This document shows positions 8,833-16,396 of a stretch of 22,583 nt of DNA, one piece after another. Under the pieces are notes generated by a model. The model worked only from the letters and a program-made list of their open reading frames with translations. It was not told where the DNA came from and did not search any database. The stretch comes from Clostridium sp. (GTDB lineage Bacteria; Bacillota; Clostridia; Lachnospirales; Lachnospiraceae): NCBI GenBank assembly GCA_004554205.1, contig SFNH01000019.1, positions 1 through 22,583 on the forward strand. The letters run 5' to 3'. The position numbers were made by a program, and so were the translations under genes. Numbering within the stretch: position 1 is the first letter of the stretch; the number at the start of each line of letters is the position of its first letter.

Positions 8833-9036
8833 CTATGCGTTTACGCCGTACTTCTTATTGAACTTATCAATACGGCCGCGTGCCGAAGCAGCCTTCTGCT
8901 GGCCGGTATAGAAAGAGTGGCACTTGGAGCAGACCTCCACATGAATCTCCTCCTTCGTAGAACCGGTAACGAACTCGTTGCCGCAGTTGCAGGTAACCTT
9001 GGCCTGATAATAGGCCGGATGGATTCCTTCTCTCAT
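8833..9036 (-). CDS. rpmE: 50S ribosomal protein L31 (zinc-binding type)
   Basis: L31 bridges the two ribosomal subunits near the 5S rRNA region. The 67-residue product starts MREGIHPAYYQAKV and keeps the zinc ligands of the C+ form: C16, C18, C36 and C39, then HSFYTGQQ. This is the zinc-dependent paralogue, usually replaced by a Cys-less copy under zinc shortage. A GTG at 9045 is in frame but overlaps the AGAGGTG ribosome binding site. The ATG at 9036, 6-7 nt after that site, is the better start. It lies directly after rho and has its own promoter and leader. Confidence 0.97.
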   Translation of the reverse strand: MREGIHPAYYQAKVTCNCGNEFVTGSTKEEIHVEVCSKCHSFYTGQQKAASARGRIDKFNKKYGVNA

Positions 9037-9130
9037 GATTTTCACCTCTTTGCTCTCTCGGATTATACTTTCTGTGATCGTCTAACAGTCTCGCTCGTAC
9101 TGTTAAAACCACGTCACGTCTATAAACAGC
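9037..9130 (-). promoter_or_regulatory. rpmE 5' leader, possible L31 autoregulatory RNA
   Basis: The roughly 93-nt leader between the predicted transcription start (near 9130) and the rpmE ATG contains a hairpin, TAACAGT (9083-9089) paired with ACTGTTA (9099-9105) around a 9-nt loop. Ribosomal-protein leader motifs have been described for L31 in several bacterial groups, including Firmicutes. Whether this one belongs to that class needs a covariance search. The leader is long for such a small gene, which is the main argument for regulation. Confidence 0.4.
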
Positions 9131-9136
9131 CCCATA

Positions 9137-9165
9137 ATTATAGCATATGGAAAATTGGTTTGCAA
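9137..9165 (-). promoter_or_regulatory. Sigma-A promoter for rpmE
   Basis: TTGCAA (9165-9160) and a perfect TATAAT (9142-9137) are separated by 17 nt on the minus strand. The -35 box lies 9 bp after the rho stop codon, and no terminator separates the genes, so rpmE can be read both from this promoter and by read-through from rho. Confidence 0.75.
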
Positions 9166-9174
9166 GCACAACTT

Positions 9175-10593
9175 TTAGAAGAAGCGGATTTTCTTGGCGC
9201 TCTCCACAAACTCGCGGTTGGTTCTGGTCTTCGCAAACAGATCCAGGATCTTTTCCACGGACTCTTCCGGCTTCATGGTGTTGGTCGCCTTGCGTACAAT
9301 GTCCACCGCCTCGGCCTCGTCCGGCGTCAGCAAAAGATCATCGCGGCGGGTGCCGGATTTTAAGATATCAATAGCCGGGAATATCCGCTTCTCGGACAGC
9401 TTCCGGTCGAGAACCAGCTCCATGTTGCCGGTGCCCTTGAACTCCTCGTAAATCACATCGTCCATGCGGCTTCCCGTCTCTACGAGCGCCGTGGCAAGGA
9501 TCGTCAGGCTTCCGCCCTGGCGCATATTGCGCGCCGCGCCGAAAAAGCGTTTCGGCATATGAAGCGCCGCGGGGTCAAGACCGCCGGAAAGCGTGCGTCC
9601 GCTCGGCGGAACGACCAGGTTGTAGGCGCGCGCCAGACGGGTCATGCTGTCAAGCAGGACGATGACGTCCCTCCCATGCTCGACGAGACGCTTCGCGCGC
9701 TCGATCACCATCTCGGAGACTCTCTTATGACGCTCCGGGAGCTCATCAAAGGTGGAGTAAATGACCTCGACATTCTCGCCGACAACGGACTCCTTGATAT
9801 CCGTAACCTCCTCGGGGCGCTCGTCAATGAGCAGGATAATGAGGTGCATATCCGGGTGGTTCGTTGTGACCGCCTGCGCCACCTGCTTAAGCAGCGTGGT
9901 CTTTCCTGCCTTCGGCGGGGAGACGATCATACCGCGCTGTCCCTTGCCGATCGGGGCGAGCAGATCCAGCACGCGCATAGCTGTGGTGCTCTTGCCCGGC
10001 GTCTCCATGTGCAGGCGCTGATTCGGGAAAATGGGGGTCAGGTCCTCAAAATTCGGGCGGCGTTCCACCACGCTGATGGGATAGCCGTTTACATTGCGGA
10101 TGTAGAGGAGCGCGGCAAACTTCTCCGCCGCAGTCTTCACTCTGCGATTTCCGACGATGATATCTCCGGTCTTTAAGTTGAAGCGCCGGATCTGGGACGG
10201 CGCCACATAGACGTCATTGTCACCGGGCAGGAAATTCTCGCAGCGGATAAAGCCGAATCCATCCGGCATAACCTCGAGAATGCCGTTTGCCTCAATGCCG
10301 CTGTCAAGCTCGGCAAGCTCCTGCGGCGTGAGCATCTCCGGCTGGCGCGGGGTCGGACGCACCGGGCGCGCCTCCTGCGCGGATGAAGCCGCCGGGGTCG
10401 CGGTGGTCGCGGGGGCGGGTGTCCTCGGCTGCGGCGGCGCTACTGCCGTCTTTAAAATCTCATCGCGCTCCGCGATCTTACAGAGCTCATTGATCAACTC
10501 CGCCTTCCTCATGGTGGCAGCCCCCTTGATGCCCTGTGCTTTTGCCATCTCCTTTAACTGCGGCAACTGTAAGGTTTCTAATTTCTCTCGCAT
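9175..10593 (-). CDS. rho: Transcription termination factor Rho
   Basis: Rho is a hexameric RNA-dependent ATPase/translocase that ends transcription of untranslated RNA. The 472-residue product has the Rho N-terminal helical domain (1-50), a Pro/Ala/Thr-rich low-complexity linker (about 51-88), the cold-shock-like RNA-binding domain with DGFGFIR (111-117), the Walker A PPKAGKTT (226-233), the Walker B IVLLDSMTRLARAYN (311-325), and the SGGLDPAALHMPKRFFGAARN region (335-355). The frame stays open to 10707, but the ATG at 10593 has a GGAGAA site and begins MREKLETLQLPQLKEMA, the conserved Rho start. It is directly followed by rpmE, as in Bacillus. Confidence 0.97.
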   Translation of the reverse strand: MREKLETLQLPQLKEMAKAQGIKGAATMRKAELINELCKIAERDEILKTAVAPPQPRTPAPATTATPAASSAQEARPVRPTPRQPEMLTPQELAELDSGIEANGILEVMPDGFGFIRCENFLPGDNDVYVAPSQIRRFNLKTGDIIVGNRRVKTAAEKFAALLYIRNVNGYPISVVERRPNFEDLTPIFPNQRLHMETPGKSTTAMRVLDLLAPIGKGQRGMIVSPPKAGKTTLLKQVAQAVTTNHPDMHLIILLIDERPEEVTDIKESVVGENVEVIYSTFDELPERHKRVSEMVIERAKRLVEHGRDVIVLLDSMTRLARAYNLVVPPSGRTLSGGLDPAALHMPKRFFGAARNMRQGGSLTILATALVETGSRMDDVIYEEFKGTGNMELVLDRKLSEKRIFPAIDILKSGTRRDDLLLTPDEAEAVDIVRKATNTMKPEESVEKILDLFAKTRTNREFVESAKKIRFF

Positions 10594-10717
10594 ATACATT
10601 TCTCCATTTCTATAATTATGCTTTAAACTAGGTGCTTGGGTAAATATAAAGATATCAGAAAACTCCTGATCAGGCGCTTTCGGGGATTGCCTCGGGACAA
10701 TCTCCATACCTATCTAT

Positions 10718-10747
10718 ATTATAAAACAACCTTCCAAAAAAAGTAAA
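10718..10747 (-). promoter_or_regulatory. Probable sigma-A promoter for rho
   Basis: TTTACT (10747-10742) and TATAAT (10723-10718) are 18 nt apart on the minus strand. Transcription would start near 10711, leaving a leader of about 118 nt before the rho ATG at 10593. The leader is in frame with rho and free of stops from an ATG at 10707 that lacks a ribosome binding site. Rho genes are often autoregulated through their leaders, but I see no specific attenuator here. Confidence 0.55.
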
Positions 10748-10796
10748 GCACTTTTTTAATCATTTTTCACGGAATTTTTTTTAAATGAAGGGGAAA

Positions 10797-10839
10797 TTAA
10801 AAAAATGCTAAGCCACAGGTTTTAGTCCTTGGCTTAGCA
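10797..10839 (-). terminator. Strong intrinsic terminator, bidirectional
   Basis: A perfect 10-bp stem, TGCTAAGCCA (10806-10815) with TGGCTTAGCA (10830-10839), encloses a 14-nt loop. On the minus strand it is followed by seven T residues and AATT (10805 downwards), the classic form. On the plus strand a TATTTTTA run follows. It ends transcription that passes the DUF5722-type gene and isolates the rho promoter from it. Confidence 0.85.
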
Positions 10840-10901
10840 CTATATTTTTATGCTCAACTCTCAAAGTCAGGTTCTACCACAAGATATTAGAGGATGCAAG
10901 C

Positions 10902-10989
10902 AAAATTTACAACAATTTTGTCCGCTCGCGACCGGGGCAAAAGCGAATACTTTGGCAGCAAGTGCATAGTCCTACGCCAAACCGCCCCG
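10902..10989 (-). other. Structured intergenic element downstream of the glycosidase-like gene
   Basis: Within the roughly 396-bp gap between rho and the next gene, nested arms are visible. GCCCCG (10984-10989) pairs with CGGGGC (10933-10938), and inside it GCCAAA (10976-10981) pairs with TTTGGC (10951-10956). A further pair is CAAAATT/AATTTTG (10902-10908 and 10915-10921). The outer arm touches the stop codon at 10990. The arms leave a 19-nt apical loop and a 12-nt asymmetric bulge, unlike a simple terminator. The strand is uncertain because the arms pair on either strand. It could be a dispersed intergenic repeat, a 3' UTR stabilising structure or an unclassified RNA. The rest of the gap holds the terminator and the rho promoter. 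Confidence 0.4.
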
Positions 10990-12711
10990 TCACTCCTGGC
11001 TTCTCCAGCGGAAGTTCGGGATCACATCGCTCCATTTCTCGATTCCGATAAGCTCCCTGTACTTCGCCGTCGTCTCCAGCGTCGTCTTCCGGTTATCAAT
11101 ATTTTTGTATACGGTCCACGCCTGTTTGCGCATCGCCGGCACGATGTCGTTCGGCTTTCCCATATCGCAGCTCCAGAGACCGAAGGTGCAGGAGGTTGCC
11201 GCCTCGACCGGCGCATCGACCTGCCGGCTCATAATGAACGCGTCAATGTATGGATTGCTGTCCGCAATGTAGTACGCGTATGCGATCGCCGCCGCCTGCA
11301 GCTCCTCCGTCTTTCCCCGCGTGGCGCTCGTGGACGTAAAGCCCTGCTCTGACAGGATCACATGGCGCACCTGACCGTCCCGGTTGCGCAGATGCGGCTG
11401 CTGCAGATAATCCGTCAGCGTATTGATGTTGCTCATATTGATGACCGCTGAGCCGGCGTCATTGCTGATCAGCCCGGTCTCCCCATCATTCCAGAATTCC
11501 GGCTCCGTGAGAGGGATCGAGTACGGGTGGTACGCAAGCCCCCAGTCTATCTGTCCGCCGGGGATCATCAGGCGGTTAAAGGTATCTACTACATCCTTTG
11601 CGTTGTATTTCAGGCGTCCGTCCGCCTCGTGGTTCCAGTTGTAGTCCGTCGAGAAAAATACGCGGCTGTTCGCGCTGGTGCTCTTGATCGCCGTGTAAAA
11701 CACCCGGAACGCGCGCTCATACTCCTCCATATACTTCTCAAGGCTCATCGGACCCATATAATTCCAGTGCTGGTTGTTGATCTCATTTCCAATGATCCAG
11801 TTGGAAACTCTGCCGTACTCCGATGACGTGCTGCTGTAACGGTCTGTGAGGAATGCCGCTATCGCCCTCAAGGTCTCGTAGCCCTCCTCCGTCGCCACAT
11901 GGAAACCGTAATACATCGCCACACTTTCCGGCTGCCGCTTCACGCCCGGATAGACAAGCTGCGGCGTCCTGTCATTCCATCCGTTCAGGAGAACGGCTGT
12001 CACCGTCATGCTTTTTGACGACATCCGCCGGATCGTGTCGTCATAGACGGCGAGTACATCCTTGTCAAAATGATAGGTCTTGCCGTCATACTGATACTCG
12101 ATCCCCTCGCCGAGAATATGGTGGAAGGGAATGTTGACGATCACATGATTCACGCCCAGCTCAAACGCGTCCGCGATCATATCATCTGTCGTCTGAATCA
12201 TCAGACCTTTTTTTGTCTGTCCGCCCTTGTAGGGGTCGGTATACTTTGCAACCGCCTCCGGGTTCGCCACATACGCCTCGTTGCTGACTACGGTATACTC
12301 CGTACCGTCAAAAACCGCGACGACAAAGCTGGAATACAGCCGGTCATTCTCCGTCCCGTGATTAAGCGGGAGTCTGAATGACAGCGCGTCCCCCTTCGTG
12401 ATCCACGCCGCGTAATCGCTTCTCCCCTTTAAATCTCTCTGATACGGCTTCATCTCAAACAGGTACAGATAATAATCGTAAAATGTCGGATCAGACCATG
12501 TTCCCTCCATCTGCCCCTCGATCACGATCTCGTTCCCGCCCTCTATCCTGCAGGAAAGAATATGCGCAAACTCTGACGGCGCCGGTTTTTCGACAGGCGC
12601 CGCCGCCGCTACCGCATCAGCCGTCTCCGCGTGCGCCTGCATCCCGCCGAGCGCGGACGCCATCACCGCCATGCAGCAAAAAGCTGCCAAATGCTTCCAT
12701 GCTCTCTTCAA
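10990..12711 (-). CDS. Secreted glycosidase-like protein (probable DUF5722), TTG start
   Basis: The 573-residue product is predicted to be exported: KRAWKHLAAF, a hydrophobic core and AHA just before E29 form a classic signal peptide cleaved after residue 28. A beta-rich domain (about 45-150) precedes a TIM-barrel-like region. That region contains NWIIGNEINN (about 304-313, candidate acid/base E310) and VILSEQGF (about 451-458, candidate nucleophile E455), the two-glutamate arrangement of clan A glycoside hydrolases. I associate this with DUF5722, a family without a firm activity as far as I know. The start is a TTG at 12711, 9 nt after a GGAGG site. An in-frame TTG at 12780 overlaps the -35 box and has no ribosome binding site. 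It follows a CvpA-family gene but has its own promoter and terminator. Confidence 0.75.
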   Translation of the reverse strand: MKRAWKHLAAFCCMAVMASALGGMQAHAETADAVAAAAPVEKPAPSEFAHILSCRIEGGNEIVIEGQMEGTWSDPTFYDYYLYLFEMKPYQRDLKGRSDYAAWITKGDALSFRLPLNHGTENDRLYSSFVVAVFDGTEYTVVSNEAYVANPEAVAKYTDPYKGGQTKKGLMIQTTDDMIADAFELGVNHVIVNIPFHHILGEGIEYQYDGKTYHFDKDVLAVYDDTIRRMSSKSMTVTAVLLNGWNDRTPQLVYPGVKRQPESVAMYYGFHVATEEGYETLRAIAAFLTDRYSSTSSEYGRVSNWIIGNEINNQHWNYMGPMSLEKYMEEYERAFRVFYTAIKSTSANSRVFFSTDYNWNHEADGRLKYNAKDVVDTFNRLMIPGGQIDWGLAYHPYSIPLTEPEFWNDGETGLISNDAGSAVINMSNINTLTDYLQQPHLRNRDGQVRHVILSEQGFTSTSATRGKTEELQAAAIAYAYYIADSNPYIDAFIMSRQVDAPVEAATSCTFGLWSCDMGKPNDIVPAMRKQAWTVYKNIDNRKTTLETTAKYRELIGIEKWSDVIPNFRWRSQE

Positions 12712-12750
12712 AGTATTCTGCCTCCAATCTCTGTCACGTTGTTCTCTCCG

Positions 12751-12780
12751 ATAATACCCTATTTTATGGATATAATTCAA
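12751..12780 (-). promoter_or_regulatory. Sigma-A promoter for the glycosidase-like gene
   Basis: TTGAAT (12780-12775) and TATTAT (12756-12751) are separated by 18 nt on the minus strand. Transcription would start near 12744, about 33 nt before the TTG start at 12711, with the GGAGG site (12725-12721) in between. The promoter position rules out the longer upstream reading frame. Confidence 0.6.
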
Positions 12781-12863
12781 GAACGATTCCCTTACATTGA
12801 CTTAAGATTTTCTTGCGGTTTCTTTATCTGTTCCGGACGACTGGAAAAGGAAGCCCCCGCGCG

Positions 12864-13586
12864 TCACACGAGACTGTTCAGGATATTTACAAGCAGCCAG
12901 TTAAAAAGGTTATTCTGATACAGGAAATTCAGCCACACCTTCTTCCCGATCTGGGTGAGTACCGGCTGAGTCCAGGACATGGCGGAACACGCCCTCACGA
13001 CCAGCCCGGCAAGCCACAGGACAAAAATGCCCTGCGCGCCTCCCAGGACAGCCCCCGCAATCTGGTTGATACCGGACAGGATCGGAAGCCTTGCCACGAG
13101 ATCCAGCCAATTTACCACCATTTTAAGCAGGATAAATACCACGACAAACAAAAGCGCCGAGCCCGCCAGATTGATCACCATATTTGCGAGATATTGACCA
13201 AGATAATCGAGGAACCGGTCAACCCCGAGCAGCTCGTAAATCTCAGTATTGTTATTTTCGAGCAATGCCTCCTTCATCTGCTCCGGCAGCTTCAGCCTCT
13301 CAATCGCCTCGCGCTGCTGCGCCGGGAGCTCCACCCCGTCCGTCGCATTCTCGTCCGCGCCCGCCATATGTAAGAGACCCTGCCCGATGGCACGGTGAAT
13401 TCCGGTGTTTTCTCTCAGCGCATCAGTCACATACGGCATTGCGACCTGCACCGCAATGAGGCTGAATATCAGCGCCGTCATGGTCACCGCCATTTTTAAA
13501 AAGCCCCGGTAATGGCCGTACAATACCATCGCGAGGAGATATGCTCCCACCCCCACGCTCAGCCAATGCTCCATCAAAAATTCCAT
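12864..13586 (-). CDS. CvpA-family membrane protein
   Basis: This 240-residue protein has four likely membrane segments, at about 10-28, 30-50, 133-156 and 178-200. It carries the CvpA signature: VGAYLLAMVLYGHYRGFLK near the N-terminus and GINQIAGAVLGGAQGIFVLW in the second half. The family is named for colicin V production in E. coli. In Firmicutes its role is unclear, with links to envelope and division phenotypes. A charged extracytoplasmic insert (about 70-125) separates the two halves. The ATG has a GAGGG ribosome binding site. It is 39 bp after the HAD gene and probably the last gene of the pfkA-dnaX run. Confidence 0.85.
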   Translation of the reverse strand: MEFLMEHWLSVGVGAYLLAMVLYGHYRGFLKMAVTMTALIFSLIAVQVAMPYVTDALRENTGIHRAIGQGLLHMAGADENATDGVELPAQQREAIERLKLPEQMKEALLENNNTEIYELLGVDRFLDYLGQYLANMVINLAGSALLFVVVFILLKMVVNWLDLVARLPILSGINQIAGAVLGGAQGIFVLWLAGLVVRACSAMSWTQPVLTQIGKKVWLNFLYQNNLFNWLLVNILNSLV

Positions 13587-13625
13587 AGTATCCCTCTTTT
13601 TTTAGTCCCGCCGGACATTAACAGG

Positions 13626-14465
13626 CTATGGCAGCCGCTTAAAAATCAGCTTCTCGATGGCAGCCGCCACGCCGTCCTCATCGTTTGTCAGCGTCACATA
13701 ATCCGCCGCCTTTTTCGCCGTGTCGCAGGCATTTCCCATCGCCACGCCGATCCCTGCCATACGCAGGAGCGCAATATCATTTTCGCCATCGCCAAAGCCC
13801 ATGGTCTGCTCCGGTCTGATCCCCAGATGCCTCGCCAGACGCAAAAGCGCCTCGCCCTTGGTCGCCCCCGGCGCATTGATCTCGAGATTGTTCTCAAGAG
13901 AAGAACTGACAATGACGTCGCCCCTCGCAAGAAGCGCCGCCCTCGCCCGCTCCCGCTCCTCAAGGTCGCCGAAAAAGTAGTTGATCTTATCCACCGGCCT
14001 GTTTCTGCGCCGCACCTCCTCCGTCACGTCAGGCACCACCCGGCGCGTGGAGATCACGATTTTCTGGATCACCGGCGGTATCCCGTACTCATCCAGGCAA
14101 TTTAGGAAACGCTCCTCGCCGAGCGCAGAGCCGCCCGCATAGACATCGTACATCGTGTCAAATTCCTTCGCGAGCGCCAGAATGTCAAGCGCCAGCTCAC
14201 AGCTCATCCTCCGCTCATCGAGGATTTTTCCTTCCTTCACATCCTCCACCACGGCGCCATTCATCGTGATGCCATAGCGGATTCCCGGTATCTCGCGGAC
14301 AAAATCCGGGACGCCCCACCAGATCCTTCCCGTACACGGCACCACAGCGATGCCGCGCCGGATACATTCCTTTAACGCCGCTTCATTTCCGGCAGAGAGG
14401 CGTTTCTCACTGTCAAGCAGCGTCCCATCCAAATCCAACGCGATCAACTTTATCTCTGACATCAT
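13626..14465 (-). CDS. Cof-type HAD-superfamily phosphatase
   Basis: The 279-residue product belongs to the HAD IIB (Cof) group of cytoplasmic phosphatases for sugar phosphates, nucleotides or cofactors. It has the nucleophile motif ALDLDGTLLDSEK (D11 and D13), a cap domain, and motif IV in MGFGDGENDIALLRMAG near the C-terminus, followed by GNACDTAKKAADYVTLTNDEDGV-type sequence conserved in the group. The substrate cannot be read from sequence. The first ATG shares one base with the stop of the upstream TPR gene (TAATG), so translation is probably coupled. A second ATG follows directly, and either could be used. Confidence 0.92.
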   Translation of the reverse strand: MMSEIKLIALDLDGTLLDSEKRLSAGNEAALKECIRRGIAVVPCTGRIWWGVPDFVREIPGIRYGITMNGAVVEDVKEGKILDERRMSCELALDILALAKEFDTMYDVYAGGSALGEERFLNCLDEYGIPPVIQKIVISTRRVVPDVTEEVRRRNRPVDKINYFFGDLEERERARAALLARGDVIVSSSLENNLEINAPGATKGEALLRLARHLGIRPEQTMGFGDGENDIALLRMAGIGVAMGNACDTAKKAADYVTLTNDEDGVAAAIEKLIFKRLP

Positions 14466-16363
14466 TATATAAAATGCTCTTCCTTTAATATTAATAATCC
14501 GTTTTTATCATACTTTGCGGAGAACAGGCCCTTGACCATTCCTCCAAACGACGGTCTCTCCGCCCGGTCCGCCGCCTCCTCGATCAGTTCCTCCGCCGAG
14601 CTCCTCGTGAGAGGGATCCTGTCTTCCTCCATGATCTCGATCCGCTCATACAGCGCCAGCATACTCTTTCCCGTGATGCTGCAGTCTATCTCCGAAGCGT
14701 ATTTGCAGCAATACTGTGCAAATTCGTCAATATTAAGCTCCTCCTCCGGCTCCGGCTTCGATGACCTTTGCACCGGCTGTTCTGTTTCCAGCATTTTCTC
14801 ATTTTCGACAGACGCGGTCTGTCCCGGGCGCTGCCCGGATGTCTCAAAGCGAACGCGCTCAAACCGGTCTGCAAATGCCGGGTTGTACGCATACAGCGTC
14901 TCCATCTGCGCCGGGTTGTCGATCAGGATGACCCGCATTCCTGTGGTGTCCTGCGCCATCAGCCGCTCAAGCTCGCTTATAGATTCCGTCGTTAAATCCG
15001 CCGCCTCCTCGATGATCAGATCCTTGCCCGCCAGCTTCTCGGCGCTCGCCAGGACGCCGCGGCTGTTTAGCTTCGATCCGGTGATCTTCGCGACCGGATT
15101 CTTGACGCCGGTCTCCCTCCGAATCTGCTTTAAGGCCCGGACGGCAAGCTCCAGCCCCTTTTCGGGCGTTCTCGCCTCGACCATCAGATGACGCGCCGAT
15201 CTTATCCGCCGCGGCTTATCATTCGCTCTCCTGCTCTCCTCCGCGGCCGGGTCGGCTTCCAACACCCGTATCGCTCCCTCCGGCTCCTCATAAAAAGCCT
15301 GCTCCGGCGCTTCTTCGGCTTCCTCCGGCTCTGTCTCCGGCGCCTGCATATACGCTCCCTCTTCCTGCTCTGCCGCCGGCATCTGTATGTGAACGGCTTC
15401 CGCCGGCTCCACCTCCGAATCTCTCCGGAAATCCGCCAGATTCAGGTACGCGGCCGGTTCCTCCGCAGGTTCGTCGCCATTCCCGTCTTCGGATTCCCGC
15501 TCCGCCTGCCCATCGGCGGTCTCAGCCGGGCTGTCAGACACGGACCGCTTAAGCTCAGGCATTACCCGTGTCTTTTCCGGGTCTTCCGGCGTCTCCCCGC
15601 TGTCCTCCGTAGTGATATGCGACATCTCCTCCGCCAGATTCTGCTCTGTCTCCGCCTGCTTCACCGCCGCCTCGACGTCCTCCCTCTCATAGGATACGCC
15701 ATTTTCCCCCTTGTAGGACTGCTCCACCGCCCGCAGCTTTTCCTCATATTTATCCCGATTCTCCACCAGATCCATCTGGTATTTGTTCAGCGGCGCATAC
15801 TGTAGCTTCAGCTCCATCGCCTTATCTACATATTTGCCAAGTCCAAACATCAGCATGAGCTTGTCGCAGGTCGCGACGCAGCGGACAGAATCCCCCGCCT
15901 TGTGGTACAGCTCCGCCAGCTCATAAAGCCATTTCTCATCGAGCTCCTCCGCGGTATAGCGCTCCAGCGAGTGGATCTGCTGCTCTAACGGCGCCTCCAT
16001 CACCTTTAAGATCATATATCGGAGCAGATGCTGGCGCGAGTCATCGCCGGTGAGATCGCAGAATTCCCGGTAATAGCCGCTCGCCTCCTCGATATTGCCC
16101 TCCTTAAGCGCGAGCTCCGTCAGCTTGTACAGCAGATGTTTTCCGATAGGCGCCCGCTCAAAGGCCAGAAGCAGAATTTCTTTTGCTTCCTTATATTCCT
16201 CATTCTTCTCGTAGACAGTAGCCACCATCGAGAGAAGATTTGCATTGTGCACCCTTTTCCAGTCAATGCCCTCCGCAATCCTGAGCGCCGTCTCATAGTC
16301 GCCCTCGCTCATCTTCTTCCTGATCTTCTCTGCCCTTAAGTTGATCTCGAATTTAGCATCCAT
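14465..16363 (-). CDS. TPR protein with degenerate CbxX/SpoVK-like AAA+ domain
   Basis: The 632-residue product has three parts. Residues about 1-190 are helical TPR-like repeats (GDYETALRIAEG, EEYKEAKEILLLAFERAP, GNIEEASGYYREFCD). Residues about 240-385 are acidic and probably disordered. Residues about 390-507 and 543-632 resemble the AAA+ core and lid of the CbxX/SpoVK family. At the Walker A position the sequence reads HLMVEARTPEKGLELAVRAL, with no GKT. Walker B reads GKDLIIEEAADLTTES with E for D. The sensor-like stretch GMRVILIDNPAQMETLYAYNPAFADRF is well kept. It is therefore probably a pseudo-ATPase or scaffold. The ATG at 16363 has an AGGAG site 8 nt upstream; a GTG at 16372 overlaps that site. 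The gene lies between recR and the HAD gene. Confidence 0.75.
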   Translation of the reverse strand: MDAKFEINLRAEKIRKKMSEGDYETALRIAEGIDWKRVHNANLLSMVATVYEKNEEYKEAKEILLLAFERAPIGKHLLYKLTELALKEGNIEEASGYYREFCDLTGDDSRQHLLRYMILKVMEAPLEQQIHSLERYTAEELDEKWLYELAELYHKAGDSVRCVATCDKLMLMFGLGKYVDKAMELKLQYAPLNKYQMDLVENRDKYEEKLRAVEQSYKGENGVSYEREDVEAAVKQAETEQNLAEEMSHITTEDSGETPEDPEKTRVMPELKRSVSDSPAETADGQAERESEDGNGDEPAEEPAAYLNLADFRRDSEVEPAEAVHIQMPAAEQEEGAYMQAPETEPEEAEEAPEQAFYEEPEGAIRVLEADPAAEESRRANDKPRRIRSARHLMVEARTPEKGLELAVRALKQIRRETGVKNPVAKITGSKLNSRGVLASAEKLAGKDLIIEEAADLTTESISELERLMAQDTTGMRVILIDNPAQMETLYAYNPAFADRFERVRFETSGQRPGQTASVENEKMLETEQPVQRSSKPEPEEELNIDEFAQYCCKYASEIDCSITGKSMLALYERIEIMEEDRIPLTRSSAEELIEEAADRAERPSFGGMVKGLFSAKYDKNGLLILKEEHFI

Positions 16364-16396
16364 CTTCTGCACTCCTTAACTCTGATTGAGATTCCG

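Noticed and set aside
10933..10989. Known riboswitch class for the structured element
   Set aside because: I compared it from memory with c-di-GMP, THF, preQ1, fluoride, guanidine and ZTP consensus cores and none fits. It also lies downstream of one gene and reads into no suitable target.
14532..15805. Two plus-strand frames opposite the TPR gene
   Set aside because: They mirror the repetitive acidic and helical coding of the minus-strand gene and are Ser/Arg-rich without domains.
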